A stretch of DNA of 64,000 bases from Monomorium pharaonis. Its lineage: Eukaryota; Arthropoda; Insecta; Hymenoptera; Formicidae. Within the stretch, counting starts at the first letter, position 1. Every line of letters begins with the position of its first letter. Under the pieces are notes generated by a model that searched no databases, had not been told where the DNA came from, and saw nothing but the letters and a program-made list of their open reading frames with translations. The DNA is taken from positions 12,950,496 through 13,014,495 of the forward strand of contig NC_050468.1 of NCBI RefSeq assembly GCF_013373865.1, in the 5' to 3' direction. Below, in pieces: positions 25,001 through 36,700 of this stretch. Both the position numbers and the translations under genes were made by a program.

Positions 25001-28000
25001 TTTTAAACAATTATTTTGCCCAAAAAACTTGAATTTTTGAGGCTACACGACAAGTGCTAATCGAATATCGACAGATCTATGTATTTTAACGTAATTCTCA
25101 TATAGTTCGGGACGCGTACTTTATGTTTCTATAAAGTTCAGGTGATATAATTAATTAAAACATTTTTTAAACAATTATTTTGCTTGAAAAACTTGAATTT
25201 CTAAGGCTACACGACAAGTGCTAATCGAATATCGACAGATCTATGTATTTGAACGTAATTCTCATATAGTTCGGGACGCGTACAATATGTTTCTGTAAAG
25301 TTCCGGTGATATAATTAATTAGAACATTTTTTAAACAATTATTTTGCTTGAAAAACTTGAATTTCTAAGGCTACACGACAAGTGCTAATCGAATATCGAC
25401 AGATCTAATTATTTTAACGTAATTCTCATATAGATCGGGACGCGTACAATATGTTTCTATAAAGTTCAGATGATATAATTAATTAGAACATTTTTTAAAC
25501 AATTATTTTGCCCGAAAAACTTGAATTTCTAAGGCTACACGTCAAGTGCTATTTGAATATCGACAGATCTATTTATTTTAACGTAATTTTCATATAGTTC
25601 GGGACGCGTACAATATGTTTCTATAAAGTTCAGGTGATATAATTAATTAAAACATTTTTTAAACAATTATTTTGCCCGAAAAACTTGAATTTCTAAGGCT
25701 ACACGACAAGTGCTAATCGAATATCGACAGATCTAATTATTTTAACGTAATTCTCATATAGTTCGGGACGCGTACAATATGTTTCTGTAAAGTTCCGGTG
25801 ATATAATTAATTAGAACATTTTTTAAACAATTATTTTGCTTGAAAAACTTGAATTTCTAAGGCTACACGACAAGTGCTAATCGAATATCGACAGATCTAA
25901 TTATTTTAACGTAATTCTCATATAGTTCGGGACGCGTACAATATGTTTCTATAAAGTTCAGGTGATATAATTAATTAGAACATTTTTTAAACAATTATTT
26001 TGCCCGAAAATCTTGAATTTCTAAGGCTACACGTCAAGTGCTATTTGAATATCGACAGATCTATTTATTTTAACGTAATTCTCATATAGTTCGGGACGCG
26101 CACAATATGTTTCTATAAAGTTCTGGTGATATAATTAATTAGAACATTTTTTAAACAATTATTATGCTTGAAAAACTTGAATTTCTAAGGCTACACGACA
26201 AGTGCTAATCGAATATCGACAGATCTAATTATTTTAACGTAATTCTCATATAGTTCGGGACGCTTACAATATGTTTTTATAAAGTTCCGGTGATATAATT
26301 AATTAGAACATTTTTTAAACAATTATTTTGCTTGAAAAACTTGAATTTCTAAGGCTACACGACAAGTGCTAATCGAATATCGACAGATCTAATTATTTTA
26401 ACGTAATTCTCATATAGTTCGGGACGCGTACAATATGTTTCTATAAAGTTCAGGTGATATAATTAATTAGAACATTTTTTAAACAATTATTTTGCCCGAA
26501 AATCTTGAATTTCTAAGGCTACACGTCAAGTGCTATTTGAATATCGACAGATCTATTTATTTTAACGTAATTCTCATATAGTTCGGGACGCGCACAATAT
26601 GTTTCTATAAAGTTCTGGTGATATAATTAATTAGAACATTTTTTAAACAATTATTATGCTTGAAAAACTTGAATTTTTAAGGCTACACGACAAGTGCTAA
26701 TCGAATATCGACAGATCTAATTATTTTAACGTAATTCTTATATAGTTCGGGACGCGTACAATATGTTTCTGTAAAGTTCCGGTGATATAATTAATTAGAA
26801 CATTTTTTAAACAATTATTTTGCCCGAAAAACTTGAATTTTTGAGGCTACACGACAAGTGCTAATCGAATATCGACAGATCTATTCATTTTAACGTAATT
26901 CTCATATAGTTCGGGACGCTTACAATATGTTTCTATAAAGTTCAGGTGATATAATTAATTAGAACATTTTTTAAACAATTATTTTGCCCAAAAAACTTGA
27001 ATTTTTGAGGCTACACGACAAGTGCTAATCGAATATCGACAGATCTATGTATTTTAACGTAATTCTCATATAGTTCGGGACGCGTACATTATGTTTCTAT
27101 AAAGTTCAGGTGATATAATTAATTAAAACATTTTTTAAACAATTATTATGCTTGAAAAACTTGAATTTCTAAGGCTACACGACAAGTGCTAATCGAATAT
27201 CGACAGATCTAATTATTTTAACGTAATTCTCATATAGTTCGGGACGCTTACAATATGTTTCTATAAAGTTCAGGTGATATAATTAATTAAAACATTTTTT
27301 AAACAATTATTTTGCCCAAAAAACTTGAATTTCTAAGGCTACACGACAAGTGCTAATCGAATATCGACAGATCTATGTATTTTAACGTAATTCTCATATA
27401 GTTCGGGACGCGTACATTATGTTTCTATAAAGTTCAGGTGATATAATTAATTAAAACATTTTTTAAACAATTATTTTGCTTGAAAAACTTGAATTTCTAA
27501 GGCTACACGACAAGTGCTAATCGAATATCGACAGATCTAATTATTTTAACGTAATTCTCATATAGATCGGGACGCGTACAATATGTTTCTATAAAGTTCA
27601 GATGATATAATTAATTAGAACATTTTTTAAACAATTATTTTGCCCGAAAAACTTGAATTTCTAAGGCTACACGTCAAGTGCTATTTGAATATCGACAGAT
27701 CTATTTATTTTAACGTAATTTTCATATAGTTCGGGACGCGTACAATATGTTTCTATAAAGTTCAGGTGATATAATTAATTAAAACATTTTTTAAACAATT
27801 ATTTTGCCCGAAAAACTTGAATTTCTAAGGCTACACGACAAGTGCTAATCGAATATCGACAGATCTAATTATTTTAACGTAATTCTCATATAGTTCGGGA
27901 CGCGTACAATATGTTTCTGTAAAGTTCCGGTGATATAATTAATTAGAACATTTTTTAAACAATTAGTTTGCTTGAAAAACTTGAATTTCTAAGGCTACAC

Positions 28001-30390
28001 GACAAGTGCTAATCGAATATCGACAGATCTAATTATTTTAACGTAATTCTCATATAGTTCGGGACGCGTACAATATGTTTCTATAAAGTTCAGGTGATAT
28101 AATTAATTAGAACATTTTTTAAACAATTATTTTGCCCGAAAATCTTGAATTTCTAAGGCTACACGTCAAGTGCTATTTGAATATCGACAGATCTATTTAT
28201 TTTAACGTAATTCTTATATAGTTCGGGACGCGCACAATATGTTTCTATAAAGTTCTGGTGATATAATTAATTAGAACATTTTTTAAACAATTATTATGCT
28301 TGAAAAACTTGAATTTCTAAGGCTACACGACAAGTGCTAATCGAATATCGACAGATCTAATTATTTTAACGTAATTCTCATATAGTTCGGGACGCTTACA
28401 ATATGTTTTTATAAAGTTCCGGTGATATAATTAATTAGAACATTTTTTAAACAATTATTTTGCTTGAAAAACTTGAATTTCTAAGGCTACACGACAAGTG
28501 CTAATCGAATATCGACAGATCTAATTATTTTAACGTAATTCTCATATAGTTCGGGACGCGTACAATATGTTTCTATAAAGTTCAGGTGATATAATTAATT
28601 AGAACATTTTTTAAACAATTATTTTGCCCGAAAATCTTGAATTTCTAAGGCTACACGACAAGTGCTAATCGAATATCGACAGATCTAATTATTTTAACGT
28701 AATTCTCATATAGTTCGGGACGCGTACAATATGTTTCTGTAAAGTTCCGGTGATATAATTAATTAGAACATTTTTTAAACAATTATTATGCTTGAAAAAC
28801 TTGAATTTCTAAGGCTACACGACAAGTGCTAATCGAATATCGACAGATCTAATTATTTTAACGTAATTTTCATATAGTTCGGGACGCTTACAATATGTTT
28901 CTATAAAGTTCAGATAATATAATTAATTAAAACATTTTTTAAACAATTATTTTGACCGAAAAACTTGAATTTCTAAGGCTACACGACAAGTGCTAATCGA
29001 ATATCGACAGATCTATTTATTTGAACGTAATTCTCATATAGTTCGGGACGCTTACAATATGTTTCTATAAAGTTCAGGTGATATAATTAATTAAAACATT
29101 TTTTAAACAATTATTTTGCCTGAAAAACTTGAATTTCTAAGGCTGCACGGCAAGTGCTAATCGAATATCGACAGATCTATTTATTTGAACGTAATTCTCA
29201 TATAGTTCGGGACGCGTACAATATGTTTTTATAAAGTTCAGGTGAAATAATTAATTAGAACATTTTTTAAACAATTATTTTGCCCGAAAAACTTGTATTT
29301 TAGGGCTAGGCCTGAAATTCTAATCGAATATCAACAGATCTATGTATTTTAACGTAATGCTCATATAGTTCTGGACGCCTACAAGAGTTTTTTAAAAAGT
29401 TACGGTGTTATAATTAATTAAAACATTTTTTAAACAATTATTTTGCTTGAAAAAATTGAATTTCTAAGGCTACACGACAAGTGCTAATTGAATATCGACA
29501 GATCTAATTATTTTAACGTAATTCTCATATAGTTCCGGACGCGTACAATAAGTTTCTAAAGAGTTCCGGTAATATAATTAATTAAAACATTTTTTAAACA
29601 ATTATTTCACCCGAAAAACTTGAATTTTGAGAGCTAGACGTGAAATGCTAATCGAATATCAACAGTTCTATTTATTTAAACGCATTTTTCATATAGTTTT
29701 GGACGCGTACAATAGTTTTTTAAAAAGATACGGTGTTATAATTAATTAAAACATTGTTTAAACAGTTATTTTTCCCGGAAAACTTGATTTTTGAGGACTA
29801 GACGTGAAATGCTAATCGAATATCGACAGTTTTATTTATTTTAACGCAGTTCTCATATAGTTTCAGACGCGTACAATAATTTTCTAAAGAGTTTTGGTAA
29901 TATAATTAATTAAAACATCTTTTAAACAATTATTTTGCCCGAAAAACTTGAATTTTGAGGGCTAGACGTGAAATGCAAATCGAATATCAACAGTTCTATT
30001 TATTTTAACGCAGTTTTCATATAGTTCTGGACGCGTACAATAGTTTTTGGAAAGTTACGGTGTTATAATTAATTAAAACATTTTTTAAACAATTATTTTG
30101 CCCGGAAAACTTGAATTTTTAAAGCTAGACCTGAAATGCTAATCAAATATCGACTGATCTATTTATTTTAACGTAATTCTCATATAGTTCCGGACGCGTA
30201 CAATAATTTGCTATAGAATTCAGGTGATATAATTAATTAAAACATTTTTTAAACAATTATATTTTCCGGAAAACTTGAATTTTGAGGGTTGACGGGAAAT
30301 GCTAATCGAATATCGAGAATTCTATTTATTTTAACACAGTTTTCTTATCGTTCCGGACGCGTAGAATAATTTTCTAAAGAGTTCGCCAGA
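22005..30390. repeat. 164-bp satellite array, about 51 units
   Basis: Head-to-tail units recur at exactly 164 bases for most of the array; for example aaggct occurs at 22581, 22745, 22909, 23073 and 23237. Each unit carries GAAAAACTTGAATTTCTAAG, CTACACG, ATCGAATATCGACAGATCTA, TAGTTCGGGACGCGTACAAT and a TTAATTA-AACATTTTTTAAAC block. Units at both edges are more diverged, and the interior is highly homogeneous. No long ORF is present. It may be a centromeric or dispersed satellite; here it probably sits inside a Helitron-like element. Confidence 0.97.
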
Positions 30391-30810
30391 AAGTGAAAGT
30401 TTTGAAAATTGATTGAAAATTAACAGGTAACATTACATATAATATATTATAATTTTTAATTTATTTAAAGGGGATTAAGTATGGAGATAAAGTATGTAAG
30501 AGTGATATGAAGAAACATGAAAATATAATATAATCACTAATTTGTGTTTAGTGAGTGAGAGAGGGGCGGAGGGGGGAGAGTGGGAGAGCGTGAGAGATAA
30601 AGAAGAGGATTAAATAAGAAAGTAAAGTGTAAGAGTAATATTGAACAATATGAAAATAATATAATTAATATCATTAATATTATAATTAATAATTTAGAGA
30701 GTGGGAGAAAGAGCGTGAGATAGAGAAGAGCATTAAATATGATAAAGTGTGTGAGAGTAATATTACAGAAGAAAAAAAAGTGCAATGTTCAATATAAAAA
30801 TGCTAAGTGG

Positions 30811-30829
30811 CGCGCGCGAAGCGCGCGCA
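30811..30829. repeat. GC-rich perfect hairpin
   Basis: GCGCGCGC, a GAA loop, then GCGCGCGC form an 8-bp stem in otherwise AT-rich DNA. The hairpin lies 11 bases upstream of CTAG, the position expected of a Helitron 3' terminator. Confidence 0.75.
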
Positions 30830-30843
30830 ATGTTGTGTTCTAG

Positions 30844-32812
30844 TTTTACACAAAAAATAGAAAAGTGGCTCATATAAATGCCTATCGAAAGAGAGAATCT
30901 TTTACAAGTTTAGAGAGATTCGAAACGTGGCATTAGTTGCGTAGGACATGAATAAACGCGTATATGCGTGGGATGCCTTTACGGAATGTTGGAACTTGAT
31001 ATTACAAGGAGGATTATGACCTCTCTTCTACTCGTCCGTAATTAGATATCGGAGATCCGTGTCGGAATCAATGGGCACGCTAATTGGTTACGACAATCCA
31101 GAATTACGTCTAGCGGGAAAATTACGAAACAGCTTGCATAAAAAAAGATAGTTAAATTCTGAACTAAAAGATCTTGGAAAAAAAAATTTTTTTTAATGAC
31201 ACTTTTGTAATTATTTTTAAACGTAGATCTGAGCAAATATAACATGAAAAACGTTTAGTTTATGTAATTTTTATTAATGTGTAATAGGTATATTAAGGAG
31301 GTATTCTATAATATTTTATTACATTAAAAAAAAGACTTTTATTTTTTTAATAATTATTTAGTATAAAAAAACACCCACTTTCAATGAGCTTAACATATAA
31401 TGTAATAAAATCTTTAGATTTCAATTATCGCCCATTATTCGTTAAAAAGTTATCAACAAGAAAGTTGACGATATTAACTTTATATTAATGTATTTAGGAG
31501 GTCAAAATCTATAAAAAATACTATACCTTTTACCTACACCTTTCGGTGCAAAAATCATACCATTTTTAACATTCTCTTTTAATTATAAATCAAAAATTGT
31601 TTTAAAAAAAGGAATTTAAAAAGTGTACGATGTGAAACAGTATATATATACGAAATTATGACGGTATGCTACTTCAAAACTAATTCTTGTTTCATCTTAT
31701 AAGCAGAAGGGTATCAGATGAGTCTCACTTCGCGTGGAAAGTTGAAATCCATGTAGAACAGTACAATTACAATATAAACCTTATAATATTTTGCCTTGTA
31801 AAGGGTACGACGCACGCGCGTGACTGTGTTTTACTTTTTTCTTTTATTAACTTCTTTTTTTCTCTCGATGATTATCCCCATGTGATCACAAAAAACTATT
31901 TAGCAACGTCGCACTCTCTCTCTAAACAACATATGATACATCTATATACATATATAAGCGCAATGCGCTCATATGAGAGCTCTTACATGTCAAACGAGAG
32001 CAATGTAGGATTAAAAATTACAAATTGGCAGCATAACTGAGAATTGACAGCATTATAGAATTTGTATGGATCATAACAGATGTCTCACAATTATTCCGGT
32101 CAGAGAGTATTCTTGTGATGATCTTGGATACAAAATATAGCCACAATAAATCGCAAATTTGGCGATTAAAGTAATTTAAAGCAAGTATCGAAAGCAGGAA
32201 AAAGTTACAAGATAATAAATACATATATAAACGAAATAAGAATTATTGAAACGGAGAAACAAAGCGAGTTGTAAATTATTGCAAAAAACAACAGATAGTG
32301 GCAACCAGTACTGTCTTATGGGAATTTGGAAGTTTGCACATGTAGCGGTGGCTTCGACCAGAGTGCACGGACTATTCGTCGATCAATATAAGTCTGTACC
32401 GTAGAATGTGCTTTTCGAATGTGCGTACTTCTTGCTCTAACCGTATTTGAAGAAATGGAAGGCTAATGTTCAATTTGACGAATTAATGAATTTTATAAAA
32501 GATGCATAAATTTATTGATGAGCTTACGCGATCGATAAAAGCAAACTAATATATTTCTATTTATTTTATCTTGAGAGTTATACGTATTTACGTATAAATA
32601 TTATATAGTACTATTGAAAGTTATATGTTTGATGAAAAATGCGTTGCATCACTCACTTTTGTATCACTATCTCCAAAACTTCAAAATAACATTTATGACT
32701 TGTTCTAGATTTTAAATAAAGCCTCTAACCTGCTTTAACGTATTAGAAAATAATGGATCTTTGAACCCGAGACACATTACATATAAATAACTTTTCGATT
32801 TCTCAATTTCAG
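30844..32812. other. Intronic or upstream DNA before first visible Syx1A exon
   Basis: No syntaxin N-terminal exon was recognised here. Open frames at 31687-32040 and on the opposite strand have no recognisable domain. Confidence 0.6.
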
Positions 32813-32887
32813 AGGTGAAACTAGAACTCGAAGACCTGATGTCTGACATTAAGAAAACCGCTAACAAAGTGAGAGCCAAATTAAAGG
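32813..32887 (+). CDS. Syx1A: Syx1A exon A: Habc helix Hb, first part
   Basis: This exon encodes 24 full codons starting [14 protein letters not shown], with 2 bases completing an upstream codon and 1 base left over (phase 1). The acceptor is tttcag at 32807-32812 and the donor is gtaagt at 32888. It corresponds to about residues 71-94 of syntaxin 1A. Because it starts in phase 1, an upstream coding exon is required; none was recognised in the 32.8 kb before it. Confidence 0.93.
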
Positions 32888-33650
32888 GTAAGTACTCGCA
32901 GAGATGTTTATCCACGTGACGCGGTGTACACTATCGCTTAAAAGTATTTGTTTTTCTTAATTAAATGATGAAATTTTTAAGAAGAGTTAATTTAAATTCT
33001 CTTTTTAGAATCTTATCTATTGAATTTAATTATCTTGGTGATTAAAAATATTACATTCTACATATTTAATGAAAATATAATAGAATTTGAACAAAATTAC
33101 GCATAAAAGAAATATACACATAAAACTCAGAGTGGGCAAATACTTTTGAACGACTTTTATTGATCAATCCGCAATTAATAAAATTGTCGAGAGTTTCACA
33201 TTTACGACACCCGAGTCTTGTTTCCTGTGTGTTTAGTAATAGAGCAGAATATCGAGCAAGAGGAGCACACGAACAAATCATCGGCGGATCTGAGGATACG
33301 CAAAACTCAACACTCGACGTTGTCCAGGAAGTTTGTCGAGGTAATGACGGAGTATAATCGGACACAGACCGATTACAGGGAGCGGTGTAAGGGGAGAATA
33401 CAACGACAGCTCGAGATCAGTGAGTAAAGTTATATGTGCCGTGAATAGCCGCATTGCAATCTGAATGTCTATTCGAGCAAAAGAACCATTTCCAATCTGT
33501 TGTTACGTCGAGTCCACCTCGAAGTACGCGTTCATCAATTTAATGCTTGTATTTGTTTCTATTTGAAGAAAAATTGGAAGAGCGCTAAGTGCAGTTGTTA
33601 TTAATATTTTATTTTAAACTTAATTTTCTTATTATTATTGCGAATTTTCG

Positions 33651-33717
<67 letters not shown>

Positions 33718-36700
33718 CTTATATTTATTATATTTATAATTTTCTTAAATTTTTTACATGCTGTAATACAAACGCGTGAAATAAGCTTGTAAACATAATA
33801 ATTATGACTAATAATGAAATTAGTGTTTGTGATCGCTATCGATATTTACAACTCAAGCAATTGCTTTCATCCGCATTTGAATCGCATCTGTTTGCAAAAT
33901 GAAATTTGTTTCTTTTACAGCGGGGAGAACGACCACCAATGAGGAACTCGAGGAGATGCTGGAACAAGGAAATCCAGCCGTCTTTACGCAAGGGGTACAT
34001 CTTTCATGATTCTACTCTCGCGTATACTAACTAAGTGAGAAGTGTTAATAATCGCCTTTCCTACATGATTAATCTTATCACAGATCATCATGGAAACGCA
34101 ACAAGCAAAACAAACCCTTGCGGACATCGAGGCGCGTCACGCTGACATCATTAAACTCGAAAACTCCATCAGAGAGTTGCACGACATGTTCATGGACATG
34201 GCCATGTTGGTGGAGAGTCAGGTAAGGTTGAGTAGCTTCATGCAAATTTACCACCGAAACACTTTATCTAAACAGCAAAGGATAATTAAATCAGTTCTCT
34301 TTTTTTTGCGTAAAAGGTTTTTTCTACGAAATGTAACAAGATCGATATTGTATGTAAATGATTTTCTGCTTTTTTATTATTATTTTGACATAAAAGCTTT
34401 CTATCTTTATTTGTGATATGTACGACAGAACGGATACTCTGTCGCGAGATACTTACATGTAAATTGTATATTTTATATATTGTGAAAATATCGTAAATAT
34501 CTTAAAGATACTTATTATGAATATTAATGTGCTGTTACATGGCATATACAGATAAAAACCTAATTGTAACAGTAATTAAACATACATTGCTGGTAGAGCT
34601 GGATTAATTTGTGTAAGGTTACAATCGTTTACATAAAAAATTTATGAATTTTACTATGAATTTATTATGAATTTTTAAACAATTAAAAAATTAATAAAAA
34701 CACGACATTTTTAAATAGTAGTATCTAATAGTAATATAAGTTTATTGATACATGCATTTGAAGAGATAATTAATAAAGAGAAGAAATTTAATTTAAATGT
34801 TAAAAACTTTAGAACATTAGAAAGAAAGACCCGCATTGAACAACTTAATTTTAATTTTTATGGTAAAATAAAAATTAAAATGCTGACAATATTTTCAATA
34901 ACAATACTTTTATATAATTTTAGTTTTTTAAAATATTCTAAGCAAATAAATGTGTTTAATTATTTATTTAGAAAAATTATTTTGATTGCTTTGTCAAATG
35001 CACGTTTCAATTTATTTTTCGACTCACAACTATCGATTTGACAAACGAATGAGATGCTTTATATCGAAATGCTTGAGCAGCATCGTTCCTTGTAATAGGT
35101 TGTATAAGAGGTTACATTTAAGTAATTCGTTTTGCTGATTTTAATTGATATTATAATTTGAAGAGTACTCTCGTCTCAATTATTATTTTTGTATTGGTTG
35201 CCCGCGATTGCTTTAGTTTACAACGATGATCCATAAGAAATTAGGAGCGTAGCGCGACGCAGTGTAACAATCCTTTTCTCTTCAGCAATGTTTCTTAGCA
35301 AGTCGCATTATGCGACACGTGTACTATCTGCTAATTAAAGGGAAATATACTAATGTTTCAAGTTTTCTCGTGGAAATTTAATTATTTATTTGATTTATCT
35401 ATTTTATTATTATAACTATTATTTGTTTTTCTCTTCATTGTTTGCTTAAAACTTTTTATTTTCCGCGAAAAACTTGAGATTTTGGTTCATTGCTTTCTTT
35501 CTCTGCATGATAATAATTAATTAATAATAATTAATAACAAAAATAATTATAATTCATCATGGTACAAGTTTGTCCAAATTCGATATCTTTTTTTCGTACG
35601 AGACAAAGTAATTACCTTTCTTCCTTATAATAACTCCCGATAATTTATAATTTACTTCTATATAGAAAAATATTTTATACTGTTCAATTGAGAATCACAA
35701 ATGCCTCGAGACAATTCTATTATTGGATTATTAATAATCAATAACGGGAAAAAAATTATTATTATTTTAAATAAAATTATTTCAAAAAAATTTATGATCA
35801 TTATTGCATTTTTTTCGTAATTATTATTTGTTTCTTTTATAAATCGGGCGTAACTTTAAACGCCGTCGATTTTTGGCGAATTACTTTTCTCGTTAGATGT
35901 CGGTGTATGAGCTGATGCATGAAAATAAGAAAAGAAAAATTGGCGAACAGTTTAATTACTGGCCTTGCCTTACTCTTGAGGACTAACACTCTCTCTTCCC
36001 CTGTGTTACGCTGTGTGGATTCGCGCCGCGCCTTCTACCTACATTAGGGCGAGATGATAGATCGCATAGAGTACCATGTGGAACACGCGGTGGACTACGT
36101 GCAGACAGCCACGCAGGACACCAAAAAAGCACTCAAGTATCAAAGCAAAGCCCGACGGGTGAGTCCTCCCCAGATATCATCCGCCGAAACCATTTCGTTC
36201 GCGTCTAATTGGTCACTCTTGTTTTTTTCCCTATCGTTCCCGCATCCCCTATCCTCAACCTATTGTCATCAATGTTTCCCATTTTTAATTTCGTTCCTCT
36301 CGAACCCTCTCTACCTACTCCATTTATGTTATCCGCTGTTTAATTATTACGCTTCTATTTTAATACGTATCTCGCTGTAATTCTGTATTAATCTATATTA
36401 CTCGGTGTACATCTGCTCTACATTATTACCCGTCCTTCTATGACGCGTGAGCAACTGACGACGGTGCTTTGTGGGTCTCTTGTATATTTTTTTACATTTT
36501 ACTTTTGTCGATCGTTCATATTCGTGTCAATTCGCGCTCGATCATAAATTATGCGTAACTGTATATATCTATATTATATTATATACATATATACCATTAT
36601 ATGTGTGCGTGTTATAATCTCTCTTTTTTTCTCTTTTTCTCCCCCAATACATATACTTGTGTATCGCTCTCTGTACTTTGTCGAAACATGGGTGTGCTAA

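Larger units (their letters stand above)
21516..30843 (+). mobile_element. Candidate non-autonomous Helitron carrying the satellite
   Basis: The 3' end has the three Helitron hallmarks: the GC hairpin GCGCGCGC-GAA-GCGCGCGC at about 30811-30829, an 11-base spacer, then CTAG ending at 30843 and followed by T. The 5' side contains CTATATAATAAAAGG at 21518, which resembles, from memory, the 5' end of bat Helitrons. The base before 21516 is A and the base after 30843 is T, matching A^T insertion. The canonical 5' TC is not present (CA instead), so the 5' end is uncertain. No Rep/helicase ORF is seen. Confidence 0.5.

Noticed and set aside
22005..30390. CENP-B box in the satellite unit
   Set aside because: The closest matches (around TTCGGGACGCG and CCCGAAAAACTTGAA) miss required positions of the box, so no centromere-protein site is claimed.
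22005..30390. CRISPR-like array
   Set aside because: The units are contiguous 164-bp repeats without unique spacers, in a eukaryotic genome.
31687..32040. 117-codon open frame before the first syntaxin exon, considered as a syntaxin N-terminus
   Set aside because: The translated sequence does not resemble the syntaxin N-peptide or helix Ha, and there is no donor in the needed phase.
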